DNA from: Spodoptera frugiperda
Taxonomy: Eukaryota > Arthropoda > Insecta > Lepidoptera > Noctuidae
Direction of reading: 5' to 3'
Assembly (NCBI RefSeq): GCF_023101765.2
Contig: NC_064239.1
Span: forward strand, 3,038,001 to 3,102,000
Length of the DNA: 64,000 bases
In this document: positions 12,401 through 23,684 of the stretch, in pieces
Layout of the letters: the number at the start of each line of letters is the position of its first letter
Numbering within the stretch: position 1 is the first letter of the stretch
Position numbers and translations under genes: made by a program
The notes under the pieces: model-generated
Databases searched by the model: none
Told to the model about the DNA's origin: nothing
Seen by the model: only the letters and a program-made list of their open reading frames with translations

Positions 12401-12947
12401 CCCTAAGCCCCACTCCATATACATACATTTCCCTAATTCCCAATTCCCACTCTCAAAGGGCCAGTAGTGCACTCATAAATCTTCTGGTGTTGTGTTTGTC
12501 GATTGGCGTCGCTTTACATCTAATTAAACATTTTACACTACAACCCTTCATCCAAATTAAACCTTCTTTAACTTCACAGATAAAATCACAAACGAAGACA
12601 CATCACAAGAGAAGCAATCAGACGAGGAGTTCACGTACACGCCGGTGCGGCCGGTGATGAAGCGACCCAAACTCCGGCTCATACCCACCCCGCACACACT
12701 CAGGAACGGAGTCCACAGAGAAAGTGTGTTCGAACCAACCAAGTTTAAAAGTGATAAGTGTATTAGAATCAAAATCAAAAACTGTCGGACACAAGTGCTC
12801 AGACCAAGAACTTCAGTGTCAATGTCAAACTATGTGTGTCCCCAGACAGGTGGCGTTGTAATCGCCAGCGGAGTCCTCAATAGGTTTAGGTATAAACTAA
12901 ATAAGTCTAGTGATCCATTTCCAATATTTGGAGCAGTTGTGTTGTAA
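6460..12947 (+). CDS. Saf6: TAF6-like SAGA complex subunit (Saf6/TAF6L), complete, nine exons
   Basis: Histone-fold/HEAT protein of the TAF6 family; by similarity the SAGA-specific TAF6L form, a nuclear scaffold subunit of the Gcn5 coactivator complex. Exons: 6460-6600, 6820-6966, 7961-8113, 8636-8798, 9895-10130, 10689-10806, 11198-11391, 11737-11866, 12580-12947. All junctions are GT/AG and phases join to a 549-aa protein. Residues 1-50 are Ser/Lys-rich. The histone fold is at about 54-96 ([29 protein letters not shown]). A helical TAF6-type C-terminal region runs about 200-428 (for example [20 protein letters not shown] and [16 protein letters not shown]). The last exon encodes a basic, poorly conserved tail. 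The ATG at 6460 is the first in frame after an in-frame TAG at 6445; a second ATG two codons on is possible. The choice of Saf6/TAF6L over TAF6 rests on the histone-fold sequence and is less certain than the family. Confidence 0.9.
7135..7279 (+). repeat. SINE copy (CCGGAGCTGCGGACT family), diverged
   Basis: Lies in Saf6 intron 2. It has the CCGGAGCTGCGGACT head, a TTTTTAGTCAGTAA middle and a CAATTGGATGACTTTCCC end, as in about nine other copies in the window. Relative to the 9169 copy it has lost the CTAGCGGGTTTAC segment, so it is an older or deleted copy. Confidence 0.7.
8149..8345 (-). repeat. tRNA-related SINE fragment (GTCGAGTGGTC / AGGCGTGACGTT family)
   Basis: Reverse-complement copy in Saf6 intron 3 of the element at 45290-45545. 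Shared blocks are CGTCACGCCTTTTACCCC, GCAGAGGTGCACATTACG, GAGCCTATTGCCATATACTGG and the terminal GACCAATGA. Further copies are at 52769-52975 and 57753-57872. Confidence 0.7.
8371..8412 (-). repeat. Short LINE 3'-end fragment
   Basis: The block GTGGACTTAATGCC followed by CTGCCAGTCAACC matches a 3' end of a lepidopteran non-LTR element that I recognise as common. It abuts the preceding SINE fragment. It is very short, so the assignment is tentative. Confidence 0.35.
9155..9336 (+). repeat. SINE insertion with intact target-site duplication
   Basis: Well-preserved CCGGAGCTGCGGACT-family SINE in Saf6 intron 4. The head starts at 9172, followed by CTAGCGGGTTTACCGGGGCT, GTAGGAACGGGGTGG, TTTAGTCAGTAAGAGTCTGA, AGAAGTCATTGGATGATT, CCCC and a poly(A) tail. 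It is flanked by a 14-bp direct repeat AAGTACAGTAAAGT at 9155-9168 and 9323-9336. This target-site duplication fixes the element boundaries and shows insertion by retrotransposition. Confidence 0.9.
9338..9497. mobile_element. Palindromic MITE-like hairpin element
   Basis: Two arms of about 74 bp (9341-9414 and 9421-9494) are inverted copies of each other: CATTACGCTAGTATTTTA versus TAAAATACTAGCGTAGTG, and CTCGCTTC versus GAAGCGAG, around a very short centre. It lies immediately 3' of the SINE at 9155-9336. It has no coding capacity and the shape fits a non-autonomous DNA transposon. Family is unknown. Confidence 0.6.
9640..9831 (+). mobile_element. Helitron-like non-autonomous element, 3' end
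   Basis: Contains ACGCAACGGATTTTGATGCG and GTAGAGTGATTCAAGAGGAA blocks, and ends GCGAAGCTGGGGCGGGTCG followed by CTAGT (9827-9831). A GC hairpin just before a terminal CTAGT is the pattern expected of a Helitron 3' end. The 5' boundary is approximate. It lies in Saf6 intron 4. Copies ending ACTAGC in the opposite orientation begin at 18347, 29346, 35123 and 52046. Confidence 0.55.
10255..10337. repeat. GC-rich imperfect inverted repeat in Saf6 intron 5
   Basis: GGCCAGTACT near the left end is repeated inverted as AGTACTGGCC near the right end. Between them is a GC-rich centre with GAGCGCGATAGCTCG, itself a small hairpin. It differs strongly in base composition from the surrounding AT-rich intron. 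It is possibly a small transposon remnant. Confidence 0.4.
10388..10475 (+). repeat. Helitron-like fragment
   Basis: CTAGTATTTATAAATGTGAAAG followed by TTGTTTGTTTG, TTTGTCTGTCAATCACGCTGA is the forward version of the blocks seen inverted at 18347-18510 and 29346-29520. Only a short part is kept. Confidence 0.4.
11528..11640 (-). repeat. SINE fragment in Saf6 intron 7
   Basis: Minus-strand copy of the family at 33753-33920: CCTCTGGTGTTGCGGGTATC, GACGGCGG, TTACCATTTGGCTATTCGTC and CTCGTTTGCC are preserved. Confidence 0.6.
11945..12515. repeat. CCCAATCC-type minisatellite with duplicated SINE segment, Saf6 intron 8
   Basis: Dozens of 8-9-base variants of CCCAATCC/CCTCAATC fill 11960-12165 and 12290-12410. 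After each block comes the same unique segment, AAAGGGCCAGTAGTGCACTC then CTTCTGGTGTTG (from about 12206 and about 12456), so the whole block plus flank has been tandemly duplicated with a period of about 250-295 bp. The flanking segments resemble the minus-strand SINE family at 11528-11640, whose tail in the 33753 copy runs GGGATTGGGAAGATTGGGA. The minisatellite therefore probably arose by expansion of a SINE tail. Open frames through it are repeat artefacts. Confidence 0.8.
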
Positions 12948-13079
12948 GCTTTACTTTATTTTAATGATTATACATAAATTATTACTTTTTGATTTTTGTC
13001 GTTTTATTTGGACATGTTTATCTAACGTCAAAACTAGTTAAATGGCGTGAAACAATCCTCTATCCCCTTTTTTTCGGCT

Positions 13080-13235
13080 CCGGAGCTGCGGACTACGTAG
13101 CGGGTTTACCGGGGCTCCGGCTCGAAAAACTGAAGTAGGAACGGGGAGGTTTTTAGTCAGTAATAGTGTGAAATTCCTCTTGCCTCCCCAAGGCGGGAGA
13201 AGTCATTGGATGATTTCCCCCTAATAAAAAAAAAA
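13080..13235 (+). repeat. SINE copy (CCGGAGCTGCGGACT family)
   Basis: Just downstream of Saf6. It has the full head CCGGAGCTGCGGACTACGTA, then GCGGGTTTACCGGGGCTCCG, AGGAACGGGGAGG, TTTTTAGTCAGTAATAG and AGAAGTCATTGGATGATTTC, ending in an A-rich tail. The copy is nearly full length. Confidence 0.8.
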
Positions 13236-13779
13236 TTTTCTTCGGTATTTCACTCTTGAAGGTCGGCAAAGCACTCCTAACTCTGGCTTTGCAGGTGTCC
13301 ATGCCATACCATACAATGAAGTTGTTGCGACCACTCAATTCTAATTTTGTATCTACATTTCCCATTTTGCATTAACGAGTCATGTTGATGTCATTTCCTA
13401 AGTACCGCCAGATGTGAATGATGGATTGCTAAGTACTTCCTTAGAGTAATAAGAGAGTATTAATAAATATTCCTACATTAGATGATACTTAGGTACTTTG
13501 GAAATTTTGTGACACTCGATGTAATCCCAAATTATACTGTTCTGAGAGTCATGAATAAGGGTTGCAGATTTAGGTAGGTACAGTTGTGATCGTGGCCCAT
13601 TAGTACATATAGGTGAGATAACTTTTTTATTATTCAAAACCAATATATTCCATCCTCACCTTATATCCTTACAAAATATTTTTGTGTGAATAGCTGTTTA
13701 GCTTTCATAATTTAGGGACTAGAATAGGGTTGATTACGAGTATGAACACTAAAAATCTAATTAGTCCGTCAGTTGGGTA

Positions 13780-14046
13780 ATAAAAAATATCAGACACTTT
13801 TTTGTCATATAAGATAAAAATACTTATATAAAACGAATCAAAGTTAAGGAGTGGGAGTAAAAACGCCATTTCTACGTATAAAACTTACATAGAAGTGACG
13901 TCAAGCGATACTTCAAATCGAGGTATCTTCGAAAGTGTGAAAGATAAAATGTCTTTGTTTCTGTAACAAACTAAAAAAAAAGTGTCTAATGTTTTAAAAT
14001 AATCTAAAAGACGGGTATTACATTGAAAATTAGTCATCTACCCTAT
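13780..14046 (+). repeat. Interspersed repeat, two inverted copies in window (copy 1)
   Basis: The block TCTAATGTTTTAAAATAATC, the trinucleotide runs and GTCATCTACCCT are found as the reverse complement at 58328-58560. Both copies also share an AGAAGTGACGTCA-type core and an ATCTTCGAAAGT block. No coding capacity. Probably a non-autonomous transposon. Confidence 0.6.
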
Positions 14047-14528
14047 TGATTATGGATGGAATATACCTACCAGTATGCAAATTCTATTATAACGAAGTCA
14101 ATCTCCAATACAGGCAGCAGTCCCTGAAGACAAGATCGGATCATGCTGAAATAGTTCCTTCCTCGTCATTTGGCAGTGGGAGTACCTAGATAAAACAAGA
14201 AGAAAATATCAAATCACATATCATATATTATCTACCGTTTACCATACCACTTACTGGTAGTCACATTATTGAGTCGCATCTTCTCCTTGTCTGTTTTGAT
14301 GGAAAATAAACCAAAGCTATCCTTCGCTTCGCATACAACATTTCAATTTATTAATTGAGAACTAAATTCGTTTTTAGGTCACCTGAATCGGCTGTCTAGT
14401 CCTTGACAGATCTCGAATCGGTCAGGAAGCTATTTTGAGGCTGCATGTGCAACAGACTCGATTCACATTAGGCCCATTGACTGAATAATCGTTTCAAATA
14501 AACATTAGAAAATTAAATACGTTTAGAA

Positions 14529-14660
14529 ATGATTGCACGGTTAGCGCTGTGCCTGAGCGTGCGGCTCCTGTGTGGTTTGTTGCGGGTTGTATTCCCGCAG
14601 GTAACGACTATGTGTGATCCATAGAATGAGATAGTTTATGAGCAGTAAGCGTGCTAAATA
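14529..14660 (+). repeat. tRNA-derived SINE head
   Basis: GGTTAGCGCTGTGCC (A-box region) is followed by a perfect five-base-pair T-arm, GCGGG-TTGTATT-CCCGC (14582-14598), with a degraded B box, then GTGTGATCCA. This is the tRNA-like head of a lepidopteran SINE. It is not a functional tRNA, because the anticodon arm and acceptor stem are not recoverable. Confidence 0.55.
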
Positions 14661-15941
14661 AACTACACAAAAGATACTTAACATATCGCTTTTTATTTAC
14701 AGGCCTATCTATTACATAGCCTACCTAGTACCTACCCGTCTACCATTCTACCTAGGCACCTACTTTTTATGTGAGAATGTACTTACCTACTTACGATTCT
14801 TTCATACGTCTACGAACGCACTAAAGGTAATTTTTAAAGTTGCATTCAGAAAATGACATAAAATTCGTCCTCAATCCTTTAAAAGCATTCTCGTAATATA
14901 TTTTACGTCTCCAGTGTAACAGCGATCATACTTTTATTGCTGTTACTTTGTTTTATAGTTAGGTATCTACTTAGGTATTCTAAATCTATCTAAGGGTCCT
15001 TTGATATTTAAAACTAAAAACTTAGTTTATTAGTAGCATTATGCTATTAACTAGGTACTTAGGTGCATTATCTATTCTGGGTATTTTCAGCTATTGCCCT
15101 ATTTCATAAGAACGGGCAGCAAGGTAAAGGTAAATTTCACCGGATGATCCTCGTTTTCATTAACTTGTAGGCGATCAAATAAATCCTAAGCCTAAAAAAT
15201 GAGTCATGGCTGAAAAAAATATGCTAACTCTCAAGAAAAAAAAGGAAGAATATCTCAAATGGAAATGGCGCCCGTCGGCCTGTTCTTTTTTCAAACCTAA
15301 GTTCAAAACACTGCTGTTCTTTTTTATTTTTTATCTATATTCTATTGTCATGTAAATACTAATCGTAAAATATTCTGCTTGTGATCTTTGATGATGTAAT
15401 TAAATCTGCAAATTGGCGCCGAAACCGCTTGGGTATTGGAGCTACGTTTGGCAGAAGACACAAAGCTATTCTGTTGCAATTGTTGCCCGCGACGGGTTTA
15501 TATTTGATAGGTTTTCATTGTTGTCTTAGACAAAACTGATATGACTGTCTGCCTGCCTCGAAAACTTTATCTAGGTATGTATAATATTTTTTGTCTAGTC
15601 GTTCCGAATTTTTTTTTCACGCCCATCTTTCATCCTTTTCATTTCACACAAAAAATATAGGCTTATTTAACACCACAGTGTTTAATCCTTTGAATCTTTA
15701 TTAGGTATTCAATAATATGTCAATTTAATATCTACTGTAATCAAGTACGTCCACGTATAGGAATACTTGCTTTGCTTGTTTTGATCGAGTCTCTGATTTT
15801 GGAATGGAAGCTTTATACTTTATAGGCTCGATCCTGAAGGCATCGTCTAAATACCTAGGCGGAGATTCATGAAAGGAATAAAGGCTGCAACAATGTTGGA
15901 AACGAAGAACAATATCAGTTGTATCTATTCCAATTTAGATA

Positions 15942-16095
15942 GTGTGCGTACGAGCCGTGGCCCGCGGGCGACTCGAGCGCGGATGTTTACAAGAGGCTGG
16001 CGTCGCGCGTCGTCGGCGGCGCCCGTCGTATTTCACCTGCGCGGCGACGGCGGGACGCGACGCGCCGCACATCACACCGACGCGTAACGCATCAA
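15942..16095. other. CpG-rich island in intergenic DNA
   Basis: About 150 bp of very CpG-rich sequence (GGCGTCGCGCGTCGTCGGCG; GACGCGACGCGCCGC) abruptly interrupts AT-rich DNA. Both frames open through it are composition-driven, and no splice-supported exon or known protein is seen. It could be a promoter or untranslated first exon, possibly of the downstream Gremlin homologue; that is inference only. Confidence 0.4.
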
Positions 16096-17231
16096 TAATT
16101 TCACAAACCTTCAATGATTTTGGTAAGTTATGCGTACTGTTTTTGACTTATTTGAGAACTGAACTGTGTGATGGAATGACGGGGCGAATACGTGTGTTGA
16201 ATTAGAGATTGATTAAAAAATTGGTTGATGTTATAAAAGTCAACGACAACGGATATTGAGTATTGACTTGTTTGCGCGTTGAGTGACGTGTTATATTTGC
16301 TACGTGATGATGACCGGGATTCGTTCGATAAAGATTGGCGTAAAAGTACCAAAGACGTCACTTGGTACTTTATTTGGTGAAGTTTTAATCAGCGGAAACT
16401 TTTTATGTTGGTGTTTATTTATCACCTGTACCTAACTGGCGCCTGGTATATAACGGTGCGGTGTACAAGCACGTAAAATTGTGGAAATCATTTAATACAT
16501 TATGCATGAGTAAACTCGTACCTAATAAAATTGTAAGCATTGGCATAATGTCATATCTATTGCCGCAAGTACCTAGTTACCACTGTGAATGTATTGTACG
16601 TGACCGTAGGTCAGTTGATGCTGATGTGAGTAGGTACTGGTTAATTTTCTTTGTGAACTGGTCTCTGAACAAGCGATTTTGTTTCATCCTCATTTACCAA
16701 AGGTACCTTATCTTATACTCCCTTTATCATATTATTATTACTCCTTTCACAATAAACTCAATTTATGCTTTCTAGTTTTCAATTGCTATTAACAAAATCT
16801 GTTCTACTTTTACCTGTACTTGTTGTTGCTATTTCGTTGGATGGACGACATTTAACAGTTGAGTTCAACGTTTCCTATAGCAACACGTGTATCTCGTCTA
16901 ATTTATCGTTTACTACTGTACTTTGCAATTTTGGAATCTGTGATGCATGTTAACTATCGATTAATGCAAACATGCGGTCGAGGCCTACTTAATTTCCATA
17001 CACGTGCCGCAAAATTACAGCGATCGTCGGTATTTAGGGAAAATTGTAAGCACTAACTAGTTAATACGTATTTAATGGAAATACATTGCGGGAGGTAAGT
17101 CAATTGTTAGAGTAAGATAGATACGTACGCTAAGATTAAAAGAAATAATTATTCAAAAACTTTACTTGTTGTTGTTTACTTTTTCAGTCTTTGGTTAGAA
17201 AAAGGGTCAAAAATTTTAGTGTTTTTTTGTA

Positions 17232-17373
17232 AAGGGAGAAAATCGTTCAATGACTTCTCCTGCCGAGGCGAGAGCGAGTGTGAGACTCTTACTGACTAAA
17301 AATCACTCCGTTCCTATTTCTGCCCTTCAATCCGGAGCCTCGGTAAAACCCGCTAGGTAGTCCGCAGCTCCGG
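17232..17373 (-). repeat. SINE copy (CCGGAGCTGCGGACT family)
   Basis: Minus-strand copy: CAATGACTTCTCCTGCC, GAGACTCTTACTGACTAAAA, CCGTTCCTATTTCTGCCCTT, AAACCCGCTAGGTAGTCCGC and AGCTCCGG. Nearly full length. Confidence 0.8.
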
Positions 17374-18346
17374 AATAATTTTAATGCTACGGTGTAAAGA
17401 GCGGCCGTTACTTTTGTTACTATGTCCGTACTTACCAAGTTTGGTGTCTATAAAATTTTTGGAACATTGCCTACGTTTGCTTGATGTAAGAAGAGGAATA
17501 CTTTCATTTGCCCATTTAGTTCGGGGACTATAAAATATATTTTAAAAACCATTACGTCGAGTACCTAAGTGTTCGGGCATGAAAGTATCGGTGAGGTTAC
17601 AACTTTATTTCTGAAGTGCAATCATAAACGTATAAATAAATCATGATCGACGCGTTTGTGGATGAGTACAAGGTAGACATTTCTTGTGTGGGTTAGTATA
17701 TAGTAGTATATTGTGCATTTCTTTATTGTACTTAAAAGCAGTAAGTTTAAAATAAGTCCATGGACCCGATGGTACGCACGACTTAACATTGAAGATGACA
17801 GAATTCACACATAGACGATCGACAACGGATGTCGTCATAAATCCTACATCGCCCATAGAAGTTTACATATGAATAAACATGGATAGAAAAATCCAACGAC
17901 CAACAGTTGGGCAGAAAGCTCGCCAGCCATGATCACCTCGCCTGTTCGGAGGATTCTCCTTTTCTTAGGGAACTTTACTCTCCGGTCCCTAAAAGATTAT
18001 TCTCATACATAAGACTATTGGCAATTTAATATTATCAAGATTTACACGCATTTTAGCACTCCCATGTAATAATTAATATCAACACACAATCCAATTGCTC
18101 TGCCCACCCACATTAAACGTCACAATGATACAAATACATACATCAGACGAGTCTGACATAATGTGACATCACTGCATTATGTATGATGAGGTGACGAAAA
18201 GGTTTTTGTTTTTAAACCTTTTGTGGACCATCCGTGTTGATTATTGTGTAGTAGCGTCATGTGCAGCAGGTCAGCTTCGAATACTAGTGTAATTTTTATT
18301 TTACTGTTTAAAAACAAGTGCAACAGTTACGTTATTTATAGAGTAG

Positions 18347-18512
18347 ACTAGCTTCTGCCAGCGGCATCGCCCGAGTTCCTCATCATCCAAGTCCGCACCT
18401 ACCCTATCTGTAGGTATACCAAATTTCATCAAAATCCGCTCAGTACTGACTGACAAACATTCAAACAAACAAACTTTCACATTTAAAATTATGTAATAAT
18501 ATATTAGATAAT
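18347..18512 (-). mobile_element. Helitron-like non-autonomous element end
   Basis: Begins ACTAGCTTCTGCCAGCGGC (the reverse complement of a hairpin plus terminal CTAGT), followed by CCAAATTTCATCAAAATCCG and AACAAACTTTCACATTT. Similar copies are at 29346, 35123 and 52046. Confidence 0.55.
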
Positions 18513-20384
18513 TAAATCATGTTTTTAATATAGAAGTAGGTTCCAACAGACACCTTATAAGTTTCCTAAAAATAAAATGGATTTTTGTAACTTTCCGGTA
18601 TTTCATTTGCCGTTTAATTTGAAATTAATCGTTCTCGATTAATAAGAAGAAAAATAAATAAAAGATAATTTATTGAAATAACAATGCACCAATAAAACAG
18701 AAGACTTTAGCAAACGAATGTCTAAACGTCATGTTTAAGGAAGGATTAAACTTTTAGGTACCTTTTGCCACTATTACATATTTTCCGAGAAAACTTCTTC
18801 ACGAAAGCATTACAAGCCTAATTTACAGGCACTTTCATTAAAATGCAGGAAAACATGTTTTTCTACCGTTGTCCCTCCTTTTCCTAAAACTTCGTCATAA
18901 AATATTATTAAGATATCCTCGTTTGAATATAAGGCATCGTTTAGAATTTTCCTCGAGCTAAGAATTTTGCCAAATATTTTAGGGAAGAGTCAGAAATCAG
19001 AATACATGAATTTCTAATGTAATAAGATTTTGAGAGATAAAATTCGTCCTTTGGAAGATTTTACTATTTTCGGTATTAAAATTTAGGTAGGTAGTGTAGC
19101 TAACTAACTAGCAGTTTGGGGTAACATAAAGTAAGATCTACTTAATTTATTTTGGATATGTTACTATTAGAGTTGTGCATTTCACAACTTTAGTCTTTAG
19201 ACCAGATATTTTCTTACATTGGTATCTACTAAAATGAAAAAAGTTATCAAAATCTTCAATAATACATTCTGCACCCATCTATTAAGCATTCGATTGTTTT
19301 AATATCTCCACTCATACAAGTGTCAATCTTCATTTATCTTCAGAGGTTGTTTATTCGTCTCCATGGCAACAAAAACGAAGATCTTTTTCCACAGAATGAC
19401 TCAATGGTTTAATTAATTAGTACAATTGTTTTACTGAATGTGCAGTGTCACTGCAGTTTGATGGTAGTGGGTGTTGCTTTTTTGACACTGCCGGGCCGTC
19501 GACACGTCGACTCGTCGACAGTAACATATGACCTCATTGTTGCTATTTAGGCTTGTATTTGGGAGGCTGGAGTTCCCCGATTTATTATACACTTATGAAA
19601 ATAGAAGTATGTCTGTCTACTTGTATAAGCAAATATTTTTGCTGCTTTAGTTGCGGTTTCATGTAGTAGAGGGCGGATTTGTAGCCTAATTAAAACCAAA
19701 TGGGTAGTAGGAATACTTTTCAAACCCCAAAAGGCATCTGTGTACATATTAAAGGTTGATAAACATCAGTTTTTTAACAGTTTGTAGTTGAAAAATGATA
19801 TTTATTTCCGAAAATAGGCTTTAAAATAGCACTTTTACTTGTGAAGTAGAGGCGGAACGGAACCCATTATCTTACAGTGAACACAATCGAGACACATTTC
19901 TGGAAGTTTCGAAAATTCATTACTTTATCCGATCAGGGTATTCAATCTAACTCAGCATTTGGACTTGCTTTTATTTATCTATCGTGAATAAATATACAAG
20001 TTTACATTAGGTTACGTACATACATATATTTCGTAGGTACTTTGCCAACTGTCTCATTTGGTTTGTCTAAATTTCAGCTGACGCAGCGTCGCCAAGTTAA
20101 GCAATTGGATTTACTAGAATCTAGAAGATTGGACATGTTACCTAGCCTGACGGTTCGCAATTGCATTTCATTTCAGACGCGAAATTTATTTATGTATTGT
20201 AGGAGTTTTAGTAAATTGTCTCGTCTGGTTAAATGGGAGACAGTTTGTGTAGTACGTATAGTGTTTATATTGGGTTTTCTTTTTATTAAGCTATTTAATC
20301 CGGTTTCTAGATTATTAAAAATGCTGGAGGATATCGTAATTTTTAGGATATTTAGATTAGACTGACCTTTAACATATTTTTTAA

Positions 20385-20470
20385 CTGGTCTGGTGTCATG
20401 TGTATGTGAACTTGTATGTTTGTAAACGCACCCACGACACAGGCGAAAATCCTAGTGTGGGGCAACGTTT
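20385..20470 (+). repeat. SINE 3' portion
   Basis: GGTGTCATGTGTATGTGAAC followed by GTAAACGCACCCACGACACA and AAATCCTAGTGTGGGGCAAC. I recognise this as the 3' part of a tRNA-derived noctuid SINE, probably the family whose head is at 14529. The head is missing here. Confidence 0.5.
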
Positions 20471-21599
20471 AAAAAAAAACTTACCTCACCTAACTTTAAA
20501 TTGATAAAAATTGTCCTACACGGTATAATATAATTTGAACATTGCACAAAAGCTAACTCGCAATAAATTCCGACGTCAGTCTCGTGATCGACGGCTTCTC
20601 AATTCTTGAACAATCAAAAACAATTCAGGGTCACGATCTGCTATTATTTGTATTTTTCTTTCTATTTCCATTTCAGACGGATTTCGTAGAAGAATTCATA
20701 TTAAAACGTATTTATTATTCTTTCCGTATCATAGTGATACGGTCTTGAGTGGCGGATAATACGTCTTTTATAAAGATTCAAAGCATTGGCGCTAAGATTG
20801 TAATGACAGCTTAATTTTTGAAACAGGTGAAATAATACGAGTCGGATGTCTTAATCCATTTCAAAGGTTATTTCGCGCATCCATCATTGTTTGTGTAAAC
20901 AAAGATCTTATGAAGATTCCCGTCCCCGGCTTCGCCTGTTCGATTAAAGTAGTCTATACCTATTAGTCTCCAACTTCTTGAGTGTGAGAACGAGATGCAA
21001 AAATCATTCCATAAAAATGGTCTGTTGTGACGTGAAAGAAAGACAAACAAACATTATTTTCCATTATGACATTAGTTTAAGGATTCGGGAACTTTCCGAC
21101 TACGTTTATTCTCTGCAAATTGAATTGTTGTTGGATAAAAATTCTTACTGCTCAATCAACTAGAATTTGTGACGATGGATAGGACATAAGTTCAACTTAT
21201 GTAGAGGAACATAAGTTCCAATAAAGGACTGTTAGGGGCAGTTGAAGTTGTTCGCACAAAATGTGCCCTAAAAAGTTTTAAATATCATAATGTATAAATG
21301 TAGACAGTTAAACTGTTTACCCGCATAATATTGGCTGGTCGAGTGATGTATAAAGCATTATGTGTTTGTACCTATAGGGAGTTTATAGGTACTGAAATTT
21401 TCGCATCGGTTCGCATTGACGGCGTGCGTCATACCGCAAACGATTTAATACGGTTCTCTCAGACAGGCGCGGTAACGTGACGTTGTTATGCAGTATTACA
21501 ACATTCAATGCAGTTTTGGTTCTTTTATTGCAGTTCTTTTTTTTAGTTAATACTTACCAACAGATGTTTTTAAAGATAATCGACGACTTGAAAATTCTC

Positions 21600-21692
21600 T
21601 GCTTAACCTCTCGTATTTATAAGACAACAACAGAAAACACATTGTGTCTCGCGTAGATCTGCGCTCCGGTATACGAAGGGTTAAACCATAGT
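21600..21692 (-). repeat. Unnamed interspersed repeat, copy 1
   Basis: The reverse complement contains GTTTAACCC, GCAGATCT and GAGACACAATGTGTTTTCTG, which align with 32545-32632 on the plus strand. No coding potential; type unknown. Confidence 0.55.
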
Positions 21693-23684
21693 TTGACCAA
21701 GGTTTGGTCAACTTAATTCGTGTTAAAGAATATGAAGACTTATTAAGATCAATATATGGCAAACAATTATTTGGCTCAGTTTATTAGTTTTAGTGTGAGA
21801 GTTACACACTCATCCGTCATTGAATATTTCACATGGGTGACATATTATTAGTACCTAGTATTGGTATGATTGTACTCAAGTAATTATCCGATACAAATTT
21901 TTTGCTGGTAATTTATTGGGTTCAATTTAAGGGCCCTGCCCTGTCTTAATTATCATGGCGCCATCACCATCTAAGGAATTGAGCTTGCGATTGCTTGATC
22001 ACTTTAAAATAAGTATATCGAATAAATAGTATGTAGATGTTATTTAATTAATCGATTGTGAACGCCTTCATAAATTTATTTCATGAAATTCATAAAAAGA
22101 GATCGATAACTGGAGAAAACTGCAAACTGGATTAAGTATGGTATTGTCTACTTTTGCGTTGATAACAAGGAATAGTTCATTGAGGATAAACAGCATGATA
22201 AACTAAAGAATACCAAGAATATTAAGTGTATTTACCCATATCTAAACCTTTATTATGTCTAAGTTAACTGCTATTTGAATAAACAGAGCCATCTGTACAC
22301 CATAGAAATAAAAAGTTCAGAAAATTAGATCCATTTCTGGATTATTTCTAAATTGACATGACATTGCTCTTTGAAGAAACAGATCCATTATACAAGACAA
22401 ACCATCTTATTTATAGAAGTCCCATAGTCCAATAATTAAAAAACAACTAAGCTACCTTACGAAAAGGTAATTCTGTTTTGCTACATTTTTCTTTAAGGTG
22501 GCGCCAATGAAATTCCGAACATGAATTCTGTAGTAACTTAGAACCTTTTAAAGTCATACAATTACATTAAAACCATATTGAGTTTAATAAATGTAAAGAC
22601 TGCAAGGTTGGTGTCTACTTGATAGCACCAGCATCTAAGTTTCTGAAGTTTTTGTTGCTATGATGTAATTGCCATAATCTCCATGTATTCTGTGAAATGG
22701 CTTTGCCCTAATTGCCGAAATCTTGATCCAAAATCTTTGGATTAAGATTGACTTTTGAAATTAGAAATATGAAATTTCTGTCAAAGAAGGATTGATCAAC
22801 AATTTTAGATGGTATAAAGTGTCTATTATTATTGTTAAAAGGTACTTGCAAATCGAATCGTTTAAATGCTTTTCAACACAATCTTTACTTCCATAGATGT
22901 TGATGGCAATGTTAATTAACTGTTACACGAACATGAATCAAATATTATGGTCCTTTGGTCCTTTGTGGTTTAAACATGGTCTTTACAGTCGAGTCGCTAG
23001 GCGGTTGGAGATGATATTTTGCGGTCGGAGTAAAAATAGAGAAAGTATCGTGCGAACGTTCAACTCGACTTACTATTGATATAGAATCGAAGTGTTGATT
23101 GCTGATGTATACGTGAATGTATTCTTGCAGGTGAGAATGATGAATGACGTATACGATTTTGTTACTTCCTTTGACTAAAAAAACTACGTTGGAATGTATT
23201 TTTGACTTAACACACTACGTAGGGATGTATTTTCGGTGGAAGATATATGTGTATAGGTTTGTTGTTTTGAATATAATCTAGTATTGGTTGCGAAGGTTAG
23301 GTTAGTTGAATAGTCGTACTGATTGAGGGTTCTATTTTGCTTGATTGTCGAGTTTTAGAGAAAAGTTCAGAGTGATGAGAAATGTTATGCCTAGTTCCTA
23401 TATTTGATTCGATCATACTAACATGCAGACGTGCAATAATTTACCGACTTCACATTGCTGTGACGAGGAAAAAATACCACACAGGCTACATTTGAGTCTA
23501 TAGGTACTTCAAAATGTTGATATTAGTAGTCTTGTCAGCCGACAAATCATAATGTACACGACTTACTTAACTGACCAATATGGCTCTACCTGCCAAAAAC
23601 GTAACAAGTAAAAAACTCGATCATGTACAAATATAAGTGAACAATCTGTAAGCTAATTATAATGCTGATAAGGCGTAGTAAAGG

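Larger units (their letters stand above)
12948..15940. other. Saf6 3' flank and intergenic DNA without genes
   Basis: AT-rich sequence with no supportable exon. A CATAAA hexamer at 12973-12978 is the nearest polyadenylation-like signal after Saf6. The stretch contains the SINE at 13080, an interspersed repeat at 13780-14046 and a tRNA-derived SINE head at about 14529-14660. The rest shows nothing I can name. Confidence 0.5.

Noticed and set aside
12283..12657. 124-codon open frame rich in Pro, Ile, Ser and Asn
   Set aside because: It is the minisatellite read through in one frame and it runs into Saf6 exon 9 out of frame; a repeat artefact.
14529..14660. Possible tRNA gene
   Set aside because: Only the T-arm pairs well; acceptor and anticodon arms do not form, and the flanking sequence matches a tRNA-derived SINE.
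16461..16775. 104-codon open frame on the plus strand
   Set aside because: Composition matches the surrounding non-coding AT-rich DNA and nothing in the translation is recognisable.
20042..20365. 107-codon open frame on the plus strand
   Set aside because: No signal peptide, domain or family resemblance, AT-driven codon content, and no splice or promoter support. Frames of this length are expected by chance in 64 kb.
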